From an archaeon (GTDB taxonomy: Archaea; Nanobdellota; Nanobdellia; SCGC-AAA011-G17; PNOQ01), in assembly GCA_021107835.1 (NCBI GenBank), contig JAIOSD010000040.1, positions 1-25,369 on the forward strand: a stretch of 25,369 nucleotides of DNA. The letters run 5' to 3'. Of this stretch, positions 7,988 to 14,840 are shown piece by piece. Each line of letters opens with the position of its first letter. The first letter of the stretch is position 1. Position numbers and translations under genes: made by a program. Below the pieces are notes generated by a model. The model had not been told where the DNA came from. It saw only the letters and a program-made list of their open reading frames with translations, and ran no database searches.

Positions 7988-9613
7988 ATGACTAAAAACA
8001 AAAGCTAGCTCAAAATCTCCTATTTTATCCAATCTAACAAATCCAAAACGCTCAAATTGTACAACTTCTGAAATCTTCAACTTCTTCAATCCCACCTCAC
8101 CAACCCCCTTACGAACAGAACCATCAGGCATCAACACCTGAACATTAACTACATCATCACTAACAGGAATCCAATGTATTAACTTAGCTTTTAAATCCTT
8201 ATCTAATTCTGCACTATAAAATTTAGCATTACTAAAATTAAACAAATGCATAAACCTATACATTACACCTTTTTCTAATTTATCATTAACAAAAAATTCA
8301 TCATTAGTTTTAAAATTTCTAATGCCCAATCTAGCAACATCAGGGTGAGAAGGCACACTAACATCTAAAAAGGGGGCATTTTCAATTTTAATCTTTTGCG
8401 GACTTTCAACAAAGAAAAACCTTTTAGTTTTTTTATCAATAGCTTCACGATTAAAAGCAGCCAAAGCTTCTAAAGAAACATTTGTATCTGCTCTACTAAT
8501 CCCACTTTCCCATATAAACCTAACAATAGATTCACTAGAAAAACCCCTCCTCTTCAAAGCCCCAATAGTTCCTAAAGAAGGGTCATCCCAATCTTTTATT
8601 ATCCCTTTATCAATTAATTCCTTTATCTCAGATGTACTTTTTATACCTTCAACAAACAGTTTCCCATTATAGATAGTTTCAGGATATCTCCATCCAAAAT
8701 ATTTATAGATATATTTCTGCCTATCATCTGATATACGAAGATCAATACCCCTTAAAATATGCGTAACTTTAAACTCATAATCATCAATAGCAGAAGCAAA
8801 GTTCAAAAGTGGCCAAACCTTAGCTTTTTTTTCAAGAGGATGTTTATGATCATCAACGATTCTAAAAGCAGCCCAATCCCTAATAGCAGGATTTGGATGC
8901 TCTAAATCAGTTTTTATCCTCAAAACAGCTTCTCCTTGTTTATACCCCTCAAACATCTTATCCCATCTATCTGTCTGATACAAATCCCTACAAGGGCAAG
9001 CTAAACCTTTTCTTAAACTTCTTTTCTTTTCTTCAGCATTACAAGTACAAACATATGCTTTTCTCATATTAATTAATTCCTTAGCATATTTGTAATAAGT
9101 TTTTAATCTCTTACTCTGAATAACAACTTTATTTGGTTTAACTCCCAACCATTTCAAATCTTCTTTTATCCAACCATAAGCCTCTTTCAATGGAACCTTA
9201 ATCTTAGGATCAGTATCATCAAACCTTAAAATATACTTCCCTTTGTATTTCTCTTTGATAAACCAATTCCACAATCCAGGCCTACAATGCCCAAAACTCA
9301 GTGCACCATTTGGATTTGGAGCAAACCTAACAACTAATTTATCTGTATTTTTTAATTCAGGAACTTTTTCTCTTTCTTCTTTTTCTGGTCTAACAACTTC
9401 ACCAAGTTCTTCTAATTTAGCTTTTTGCTCTCTTAATGAAAGGTTATTAACTTCATCAACAATTTTTTTTATTTCAGGCATCAAAGACTTAGCCTTTGCT
9501 TTCAACTCAGGATGTGCACCCAATAATAAACCCATAGAACTTCCTAAATCAGCTTTGCCATCATATCTAACCGCATTGTCTAATACAAACCTTAAAATCT
9601 CATACTCATTCAT
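7982..9613 (-). CDS. gltX: Glutamyl-tRNA synthetase, archaeal type
   Basis: Charges tRNA-Glu, and in archaea usually also tRNA-Gln, whose product the GatDE amidotransferase then converts. The 543 residues match archaeal GluRS: an N-terminal helical extension (1-90), a Rossmann catalytic domain with RFAPNPNGALSFGHC (the HIGH equivalent is FGHC, 107-110), and a metal-binding-like insert (CTC 189-191, CPC 206-208). The KMSKS equivalent is degenerate, reading IKSTSEI (about 324-330). WDDPSLGTIGALKRRG and a beta-barrel anticodon-binding end follow. The usual LSTSK lysine position is a glutamate here. A TATA run (9631-9642) lies about 26 bases before the ATG. Confidence 0.95.
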   Translation of the reverse strand: MNEYEILRFVLDNAVRYDGKADLGSSMGLLLGAHPELKAKAKSLMPEIKKIVDEVNNLSLREQKAKLEELGEVVRPEKEEREKVPELKNTDKLVVRFAPNPNGALSFGHCRPGLWNWFIKEKYKGKYILRFDDTDPKIKVPLKEAYGWIKEDLKWLGVKPNKVVIQSKRLKTYYKYAKELINMRKAYVCTCNAEEKKRSLRKGLACPCRDLYQTDRWDKMFEGYKQGEAVLRIKTDLEHPNPAIRDWAAFRIVDDHKHPLEKKAKVWPLLNFASAIDDYEFKVTHILRGIDLRISDDRQKYIYKYFGWRYPETIYNGKLFVEGIKSTSEIKELIDKGIIKDWDDPSLGTIGALKRRGFSSESIVRFIWESGISRADTNVSLEALAAFNREAIDKKTKRFFFVESPQKIKIENAPFLDVSVPSHPDVARLGIRNFKTNDEFFVNDKLEKGVMYRFMHLFNFSNAKFYSAELDKDLKAKLIHWIPVSDDVVNVQVLMPDGSVRKGVGEVGLKKLKISEVVQFERFGFVRLDKIGDFELAFVFSHK

Positions 9614-9630
9614 ATAAATAACAAATTAAA

Positions 9631-9642
9631 TTATATATATAA
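9631..9642 (-). promoter_or_regulatory. TATA element of gltX
   Basis: ttatatatataa lies with its centre about 24 bases upstream of the gltX ATG, which supports a leaderless message. A second TATA (9661-9670, atatttataa) serves the divergent gene at 9693. Confidence 0.55.
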
Positions 9643-9692
9643 GCTTATTCAATCTCGAAAATATTTATAAACTTAACTAAACAAATAAAATA

Positions 9693-10139
9693 ATGCTAAA
9701 CATTATGAGAAACAAAGAAATTAAACAAATACTAAGAGATATAGAAATCCAATTTGATTGTGGAATAAAAGGAGAATACCTATTTCTAAAAAATCCAAAC
9801 AAACCAAGAGTTTACATAACTTCTCCCCAATTTAAAGAGATAAACACAAAAATAAGAATCAATAATATAGGATTATACTTTGGTACAATAGAAAAAGAAG
9901 GATTTAGATTAAGTATAGAAGGAACAGAATTACTAGACAACCCTAAGAAAAATGTTTTAGAATTAACAAAAGAAGAGTTTCAAGCATATATGGCAGGAGA
10001 AAATTTAAGAATTAATTTAGAAGAAAAAGCTTACAAAATAATAAAATATGATGGAAGATACATTGGTTCAGGAAAATTATCAAATAATACACTATTCAAC
10101 TATGTTCCAAAACCAAGAAGGGCAAAGGAAAAATTATGA
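9693..10139 (+). CDS. Stand-alone PUA-like RNA-binding protein resembling the NOP2/RsmF C-terminal domain
   Basis: 148 residues. The C-terminal half carries the pattern of the PUA-like domain at the end of NOP2/NSUN/RsmF cytosine-C5 RNA methyltransferases: LTKEEFQAYMAGENL, then YKIIKYDGRYIGSGKLSNN, then FNYVPKPRRAKEKL. In the methyltransferases the last part reads roughly G-GK...lKN-PKgLR. No SAM-binding domain is present, so the protein probably binds rRNA or tRNA without modifying it, or helps a separate methyltransferase. The ATG at 9693 lies about 26 bases after a TATA (9661-9670), so I prefer it over the ATG at 9705. The end overlaps the converging gene by six bases. Confidence 0.7.
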   Translation: MLNIMRNKEIKQILRDIEIQFDCGIKGEYLFLKNPNKPRVYITSPQFKEINTKIRINNIGLYFGTIEKEGFRLSIEGTELLDNPKKNVLELTKEEFQAYMAGENLRINLEEKAYKIIKYDGRYIGSGKLSNNTLFNYVPKPRRAKEKL

Positions 10140-10811
10140 ATTAGTCTGTTGCATAAAATTAGCAATCCTTCTAGATAGGGTATGTGCATTATCAATGGGG
10201 CTAGCTATTCCATTCAAAATTCCACTGGGATAACCTTCTCCAACAAATGCTTTCGTATAATCTGAATAAAAATCTACAAACAACCCCCTATCTATCGGCA
10301 TTTCTGATTCTTCAGGAATTTGAACATTTAGTCTAGACGTTAGATTAGGGCATTCATAAATTTCTTTTTCAACCCCATCTCTCACTTCTTGAGGAATATG
10401 CAATGCATTTGATTCATGTTCTATTTTTATAGTTTCAGTAAAAAAAGTTCTTTCTCTTAAAATATTACCCAAAACAGGTTCTAATTGATCATAATCAGTT
10501 ACTGCTCGCAATCTTTCCTCATCCTCTTCACTAGGAAAAACATTGTATATAACAGAATATCCCCTCATATTTCTTCTAGTATGTCTATGAATAAGAAAAT
10601 CATCCAATTCAATTCCTTCATCTAAAAATTTCTTAAATATCTTTATAAGTTTTGGATCTGCAACCATATCAAGTCTTCTTCTGCTAACACCCTGTCTTGA
10701 TAAAAAATCATTTACAGCATAGTCAGTTATCAAATCCCTATCTAAAAAAGGCAAACCAACCCTTGCTAATTCAGTTTCTAATGATAATTCTAAAGGTGTT
10801 AAATATGACAT
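10134..10811 (-). CDS. Uncharacterised 225-residue protein
   Basis: No family recognised. It is a soluble acidic protein without signal peptide or membrane segment. It starts MSYLTPLELSLETELARVG, has a helix-rich first half with basic patches (RQGVSRRRLD; HRHTRRNMRG), and an acidic stretch (FPSEEDEERLRAV). The C-terminal part includes VDFYSDYTKAFVGEGYP and ends with SRRIANFMQQTNS. The ATG lies about 25 bases from a TTTAAA element (10833-10838) that also fits the divergent methyltransferase gene. Its 3' end overlaps the converging gene by six bases. Confidence 0.65.
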   Translation of the reverse strand: MSYLTPLELSLETELARVGLPFLDRDLITDYAVNDFLSRQGVSRRRLDMVADPKLIKIFKKFLDEGIELDDFLIHRHTRRNMRGYSVIYNVFPSEEDEERLRAVTDYDQLEPVLGNILRERTFFTETIKIEHESNALHIPQEVRDGVEKEIYECPNLTSRLNVQIPEESEMPIDRGLFVDFYSDYTKAFVGEGYPSGILNGIASPIDNAHTLSRRIANFMQQTNS

Positions 10812-10830
10812 AAAAAAAGGAACATAGAAA

Positions 10831-10840
10831 ACTTTAAAAG
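10831..10840. promoter_or_regulatory. TATA element shared by two divergent genes
   Basis: actttaaaag contains the palindrome TTTAAA (10833-10838). Its centre is about 25 bases from the minus-strand ATG (10811) and about 26 bases from the plus-strand ATG at 10862. It supports the choice of 10862 as the methyltransferase start. Confidence 0.5.
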
Positions 10841-10861
10841 AATTGCGATATGAATATTATT

Positions 10862-11467
10862 ATGAAAAAAACTGAAGATAAGCTAAAACAAGCAATACAA
10901 ACCTATAACAAAATAGCGTCGATATATGCAAAGTATACAGAAGATAGGTTAATGCAATTTCAATTATCCCGATTTGAATCTATGCTTCCAGGAAAAAGAA
11001 TTCTAGATGCTGGTTGCGGTTCTGGAAGAGATGTAGAATATTTTATGGAAGATGGATTTGATGCAATTGGAGTAGATCTTTCTTTGGGCTTACTAAAAGA
11101 AGCTAAAAAAAGAGTTCCAAAAGGAAAATTTAAAAAAACAGATTTCAGAAAAATGATTTTTAAAGCAAAAACTTTTCATGGAATTTGGTCTGTTTCAAGT
11201 TTATTTCATATGCCTAAAGAAGAAGTTCAAAAAGCACTAAAAGAATTTAATCGTGTTTTAGATGATAGTGGAGTTTTATACATATCAATAAAAAGAGGAA
11301 AAGGTTCAAAAGAAATTAAAAAAGAAAAATATCAAAATGAGCCTATGACAGTTTATTTTTATGAACAAAAAGAAATGGAAGATTTAGTTTGTGAAGCCGG
11401 ATTTAAAATACATTCTTCAGAAGCAAATGATGTTTGGGTAGAAATATTTGCAGAGAAGAAACAATGA
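10862..11467 (+). CDS. Class I SAM-dependent methyltransferase
   Basis: 201 residues from the ATG at 10862. Motif I is RILDAGCGSGRDVEYF (about 46-61), followed by the acidic residue of IGVDLS (D72) that binds the ribose of SAM. The later strand WSVSSLFHMP and the LDDSGVLYISIKRG segment are typical of small Methyltransf_11/25-type enzymes. The substrate cannot be told from sequence. The in-frame ATG at 10850 is only about 10 bases beyond the TATA element, whereas 10862 fits the 26-base spacing seen across this window. The stop codon overlaps the start of a 45-residue gene (ATGA), so the two are probably translated together. Confidence 0.88.
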   Translation: MKKTEDKLKQAIQTYNKIASIYAKYTEDRLMQFQLSRFESMLPGKRILDAGCGSGRDVEYFMEDGFDAIGVDLSLGLLKEAKKRVPKGKFKKTDFRKMIFKAKTFHGIWSVSSLFHMPKEEVQKALKEFNRVLDDSGVLYISIKRGKGSKEIKKEKYQNEPMTVYFYEQKEMEDLVCEAGFKIHSSEANDVWVEIFAEKKQ

Positions 11468-11601
11468 GGGAGAAATTATTTGAGGAAGAAGAACTTACAA
11501 AAGAAGAATTAATTCTTGTAAAAAAACTCGCTAAAATAACAGAAAAGAAACATCTTTATGGAACTGAAAAAGAATTGTTTAAAAAACTAAACTTTATTTA
11601 A
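11464..11601 (+). CDS. Small charged helical protein (45 residues) coupled to the methyltransferase
   Basis: The frame opens with ATGA, sharing its start with the methyltransferase stop, and encodes 45 residues: MREKLFEEEELTKEELI, then LVKKLAKITEKKHLYG, ending FKKLNFI. It is almost entirely Glu, Lys and Leu, predicted as two helices, with no cysteine or membrane segment. The ATGA overlap and the lack of any stop suggest a real, translationally coupled gene. A partner or accessory protein of the methyltransferase is possible but is inference. Its end overlaps the converging tyrS stop by eight bases. Confidence 0.55.
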   Translation: MREKLFEEEELTKEELILVKKLAKITEKKHLYGTEKELFKKLNFI

Positions 11602-12544
11602 ACTTTTTTCTAATTGGGGCAATTATATCTTCTAAATATAAAATCAAAGAATTCTTCAAATCTAATGGATGAATTTTACCAGAAACAAAAGCTTTCTCCA
11701 AAGCAGAATAATCTTTAAACTCTAAATCACCACCAAACTTAGAATCTCTTTTAATCTCAAATTTATCAATTCTAGGAAAAACAATTAATTTACAAATCTC
11801 TAGAATAGGATTGCCTTCAATAACTCCAGTAACACAATGGGCTTTTTTGATCTTTTTAGCAATACTATCTGAACTATCTCTAATAGAAATAAACGAACCT
11901 TCATCAGAAGAACTCATCTTACCAGAACCTTTCAAAGAACTAATCAAAGGGGTATGAACAAAAACAGGAGATTTATAATCAATATCAGAAAAAACCTCGG
12001 TACCCAACATATGTATTTTCCTCTGTTCAATACCTGAATGAACCATATCAACATCTAAATGTTTAATATCAACTATTTGCATAAAAGGATAAATAACCTG
12101 AGAAACTTTAGCTTTTTCAATATCTCTACCAACCTGTTGCATACTTCTCAAGGATCTATTAATAGTTGTCTTAGCAGCAATAGTAAAAACATCATCAATA
12201 TAATCGGAACTCCTTTGAAAACTAGTCCCTAAAACAAATTCAGCATCTTTTAATCCAGCAGCCTTAAAACCAGCTTTCCAATTTTTAATTTGTTTTCCAA
12301 TAAAATCCCACCCCCCTTTTTGATTCAAATAAGTGTGCCAGTCTGCAAATAAAACTTTAACATGAAAACCCGCTTTACTTAAATCTAATAGCTTAGTCAT
12401 AGTAACCAAATGTCCAAGATGAATTTCACCACTCACCTCATAGCCACAATAAGCAATTGGTTTTTTCTTTTTTAATAATTTAGAAATATCTTTTTCATTA
12501 ATAATTTCAACACTATTTCTTTTAATTAACTCTAATTTATTCAT
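11594..12544 (-). CDS. tyrS: Tyrosyl-tRNA synthetase
   Basis: Class I synthetase that charges tRNA-Tyr. The 316 residues match the short archaeal/eukaryotic-type enzyme without the bacterial S4 domain. AYCGYEVSGEIHLGH holds the HIGH motif (HLGH, 42-45). QVIYPFMQIVDIKHLDVD and GIEQRKIHML hold the tyrosine-binding and dimer-interface signatures. SGKMSSSDEG is the KMSKS loop (about 208-213). A TATA (tatataaac, 12566-12574) lies 26 bases upstream of the ATG. Confidence 0.95.
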   Translation of the reverse strand: MNKLELIKRNSVEIINEKDISKLLKKKKPIAYCGYEVSGEIHLGHLVTMTKLLDLSKAGFHVKVLFADWHTYLNQKGGWDFIGKQIKNWKAGFKAAGLKDAEFVLGTSFQRSSDYIDDVFTIAAKTTINRSLRSMQQVGRDIEKAKVSQVIYPFMQIVDIKHLDVDMVHSGIEQRKIHMLGTEVFSDIDYKSPVFVHTPLISSLKGSGKMSSSDEGSFISIRDSSDSIAKKIKKAHCVTGVIEGNPILEICKLIVFPRIDKFEIKRDSKFGGDLEFKDYSALEKAFVSGKIHPLDLKNSLILYLEDIIAPIRKKFK

Positions 12545-12580
12545 AATTAAATTTAATAAGACTGCTATATAAACTTTTCT

Positions 12581-12883
12581 TTAAACAAAATCTCTTTCAT
12601 CTAAAAAACTTTCAATAGTTTCTATATTTAAATCAGAGTGACTAAAATAAATAGAAAGATTTTCCCCACAATGTTCAACAAAAGCCGTAACTTCTCCTCG
12701 TTTCCAGCTATCTACAATCTTTCCAGGTTTAGAATCCGTTAAAGGGGTACGATAAGTAACTCCCCTTTTATATCCTTGTCCTTCTAATTTGTGTTCAATT
12801 GTTTCATAAACTTCATCACTATGAGGGATAGTTACACTAGAAATCATTGCTTCAAAATCCGGTATTCTTGGTACTTTCGCCAT
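12581..12883 (-). CDS. Uncharacterised 100-residue protein
   Basis: No family recognised. A soluble protein starting MAKVPRIPDFEAMISSV, with alternating beta-like and helical stretches (EVYETIEHKLEGQGYKRGV; GEVTAFVEHCGENLSIYF; NIETIESFLDERD). It has one cysteine and several histidines. A TATA (atttaaat, about 12907-12914) sits 26 bases before the ATG. It follows the GGDEF gene on the same strand with a separate promoter. Confidence 0.6.
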   Translation of the reverse strand: MAKVPRIPDFEAMISSVTIPHSDEVYETIEHKLEGQGYKRGVTYRTPLTDSKPGKIVDSWKRGEVTAFVEHCGENLSIYFSHSDLNIETIESFLDERDFV

Positions 12884-12920
12884 TATAAAAAAAGGAATTA
12901 AACTTAATTTAAATAACTAT

Positions 12921-13523
12921 CTAATAAACAACTTTATTTCTTCCAGAATCTTTAGCCTCATAAAGTTTTTTATCTGCAGTTTTATACAACTCTAAAGGAA
13001 CTTTACTAACCCCTTCCCCTTCTTCAGGTGTATAACTAGAAACTCCCGCACTAATTGTAATTTTAACTTTTTTACCTTTGAAATGCTTTTCAATAGATTT
13101 TCTCAACCTTTCCGCAACTACACTAGCTCCTTTAGAATCAGTACCTGGCAAAACCAACGCAATTTCTTCACCACCAATTCTTCCAGTAAATTTTCTTGCA
13201 ACAATATCACTATATCTAATACCTTCATTAAGCAAATAAGAAACTTCTTTTAAAACTTCATCACCAGTATCATGCCCATAAGTATCATTAACTTTTTTAA
13301 AATGATCAATATCAACCAATATATAACTCAAAGGAGTACCAATTCTTTTAGATCGTTGAACAAGCCTTTCCATTAAAGTATCAAAAGTTCCTCGCCTCAT
13401 CAAACCTGTTAAATCATCATATCTTGCAGTTTTTTTCCATTTAAGAACATCTTTTATAAGTCTTTTATTTCTTTCATTTAATTCTCTATGTTCATCAATA
13501 ATATCTTTTAGGGGCTTAACCAT
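12921..13523 (-). CDS. GGDEF-domain protein, putative diguanylate cyclase
   Basis: Diguanylate cyclases join two GTP into cyclic di-GMP. The 200 residues hold a short N-terminal helix rich in charge (1-34) and one GGDEF domain: YDDLTGLMRRGTF (35-47), VDIDHFKKVNDTYGHDTGDE with metal-binding Asp71, and GGEEI (117-121). The active-site G-G-E-E is intact; the fifth residue is Ile instead of Phe. A candidate inhibitory-site RxxD (103-106) is present, but ten residues separate it from GGEEI instead of the usual five, with KFTGR looking like the extra piece. There is no membrane segment or sensor domain. GGDEF proteins are rare in archaea, so transfer from bacteria is likely. The next gene upstream is lspA, also bacterial in type. 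Confidence 0.9.
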   Translation of the reverse strand: MVKPLKDIIDEHRELNERNKRLIKDVLKWKKTARYDDLTGLMRRGTFDTLMERLVQRSKRIGTPLSYILVDIDHFKKVNDTYGHDTGDEVLKEVSYLLNEGIRYSDIVARKFTGRIGGEEIALVLPGTDSKGASVVAERLRKSIEKHFKGKKVKITISAGVSSYTPEEGEGVSKVPLELYKTADKKLYEAKDSGRNKVVY

Positions 13524-13547
13524 AAAAATAAACTAAAATACCAATAT

Positions 13548-13940
13548 TTAAACTTTCTCTTTTAAAATCAAATAACCAATAATCAAAACCCCAATTACAT
13601 TAAAACTATCTGCAATATTAAAAATTGGCCAAACTTTTAGATCAATAAAATCCCTAACATAACCAAAACTAATTCTATCTATTAAGTTTCCAATGGTCCC
13701 ACCAAGCAAAAAGGCCAAAGGAATCACTAATTTAGGATATTTGAAATAAAAATAAAAGATAAAAAACACAGCAATAATAGATATCAATACTAAATAAATC
13801 CCGCCATTTTGAAATAAACTAAAAGCAGCACCAGTGTTAGTAACATAATTAATAATTCCTTGATGAACATCCTTAAACAAAACTTTAGTAATTTGATCTA
13901 ACAGAACTATTAAAAATCCAATAATTAAAAATCTCTTCAT
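13548..13940 (-). CDS. lspA: Signal peptidase II (lipoprotein signal peptidase)
   Basis: An aspartic membrane protease that cuts lipoprotein signal peptides just before the lipid-modified cysteine. The 130 residues have four hydrophobic segments and all family motifs: LLDQITK (D15), TNTGAAFSLF (N35), GGTIGNLIDR with catalytic Asp88, and PIFNIADS with catalytic Asp111. I chose the ATG at 13940 over an in-frame TTG at 13955, because a TATA (atatataaaa on plus, 13961-13970) lies exactly 26 bases upstream. LspA is near-universal in bacteria but patchy in archaea. The adjacent upstream gene encodes a predicted lipoprotein, a plausible substrate. No Lgt is visible in the window. Confidence 0.93.
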   Translation of the reverse strand: MKRFLIIGFLIVLLDQITKVLFKDVHQGIINYVTNTGAAFSLFQNGGIYLVLISIIAVFFIFYFYFKYPKLVIPLAFLLGGTIGNLIDRISFGYVRDFIDLKVWPIFNIADSFNVIGVLIIGYLILKEKV

Positions 13941-13960
13941 AAAAGATTTACCCAATTAGA

Positions 13961-13970
13961 ATATATAAAA
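13961..13970 (-). promoter_or_regulatory. TATA element of lspA
   Basis: The minus strand reads TTTTATATAT, centred 26 bases before the ATG at 13940. It decides the lspA start and gives lspA its own promoter although the upstream gene is only about 50 bases away. Confidence 0.55.
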
Positions 13971-13993
13971 TTAACTTAAAAAAAGAAAAGAAA

Positions 13994-14401
13994 CTATTTA
14001 CTTTGAGCCCCCTTAGCTTGCCTTTGATGGAAAATATCATTATCAAGGTGGAATTCTAATCTATTACTGGCTTCTTGTAATCTGTTTATCCAAAAAGTAG
14101 CAGAATCTGATAAGGTATATACCCAACAACTATCTGCTTTTCCAGTGGTTGTGAACTCTCTCCCAATATGAGGGTGTGGCCTCATATGAACAATCTCTCC
14201 CAAAGAATCTCTTAAAACACCGTATGATTTATGACCTCCTAAGTTTATTTCATAGTTTCTTCCAATATATCTATCTACATTTGGAGCTTCTCCTTCGCCA
14301 CATCCGGCACCAAATAAAGCAATTGGAACTATCGCTAAATACTTTGCTCCATCTCTTAGTTTACCTTTTATATTCATTTTATCATAATGCTCCCATTTCA
14401 T
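13994..14401 (-). CDS. Predicted lipoprotein, 135 residues
   Basis: No known domain. The N-terminus has a basic region (MNIKGKLRDGAK), a hydrophobic core (YLAIVPIALF) and GAGC, followed by an acidic/Gly stretch (GEGEAP). This matches a type II signal peptide with Cys34 as the lipidated residue, although Gly at -3 is not the classical Leu/Val. The mature part looks like a small beta-rich domain (RNYEINLGGHKSYGVL; GKADSCWVYTLSDSATFW) with a histidine cluster (HMRPHPHIG). A palindromic TATA atttataaat (14423-14432) lies 26 bases before the ATG at 14401, favouring it over the ATG at 14377. Adjacent to lspA, so a substrate of that protease is a fair inference. Confidence 0.7.
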   Translation of the reverse strand: MKWEHYDKMNIKGKLRDGAKYLAIVPIALFGAGCGEGEAPNVDRYIGRNYEINLGGHKSYGVLRDSLGEIVHMRPHPHIGREFTTTGKADSCWVYTLSDSATFWINRLQEASNRLEFHLDNDIFHQRQAKGAQSK

Positions 14402-14422
14402 TAATTACAAAAAAGACAATCC

Positions 14423-14432
14423 ATTTATAAAT
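14423..14432 (-). promoter_or_regulatory. Palindromic TATA element of the lipoprotein gene
   Basis: atttataaat, identical to the element at 5283-5292, is centred 26 bases before the ATG at 14401. Confidence 0.5.
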
Positions 14433-14464
14433 CTTTCTATTTGTAACTACTTATAGGTTATAAT

Positions 14465-14761
14465 CTATCTCCGAACAAATATCCCCACTTTAACTCCACG
14501 ATTTAAAAATAAACTACCAGTTCTAACAATACATTTAGCAGTAAAATAATTAACTCTAACAGTAAGGGTACCATCCTCATTATCAATTTCTCCTTTTCCA
14601 CCATTAACAAAAGGTAAAAAATCTAAACTTCCAGAACCTAAAACCGTTTTACTTCCTTTTTTTAAAATATTTGCTTCAAGATGAGAATATCCACGATAGC
14701 ACCTAAGCTCCTTGCGACTAAGAAGAAAATTATACTGTTGCCCATCATAGATTATATCCAT
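14465..14761 (-). CDS. Uncharacterised 98-residue protein
   Basis: No family recognised. From the ATG at 14761 it reads MDIIYDGQQYNFLLSRKEL and continues as a probable beta-rich domain with Gly turns (LKKGSKTVLGSGSL; FVNGGKGEIDNEDGTL), ending in a basic GVKVGIFVRR. A longer reading from a GTG at 14860 would overlap the divergent gene at 14841 and its promoter. A TATA-like tttaaata (14783-14790) lies 26 bases before the ATG at 14761, so I use that start. Confidence 0.6.
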   Translation of the reverse strand: MDIIYDGQQYNFLLSRKELRCYRGYSHLEANILKKGSKTVLGSGSLDFLPFVNGGKGEIDNEDGTLTVRVNYFTAKCIVRTGSLFLNRGVKVGIFVRR

Positions 14762-14808
14762 ACACAACTCTATAACAAACAATTTAAATATATTTATATA
14801 CCGAAAAA

Positions 14809-14817
14809 CTTTAAAAC
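14809..14817 (+). promoter_or_regulatory. TATA element of the three-gene operon
   Basis: ctttaaaac lies with its centre about 27 bases before the ATG at 14841. The next two genes of the operon have no room for promoters of their own (0 and 1 base gaps). Confidence 0.55.
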
Positions 14818-14840
14818 AAACTAAACTAATTACTCTTACA

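Noticed and set aside
13941..13955. TTG start giving five more residues to LspA
   Set aside because: The TATA spacing points to transcription starting at the ATG at 13940.
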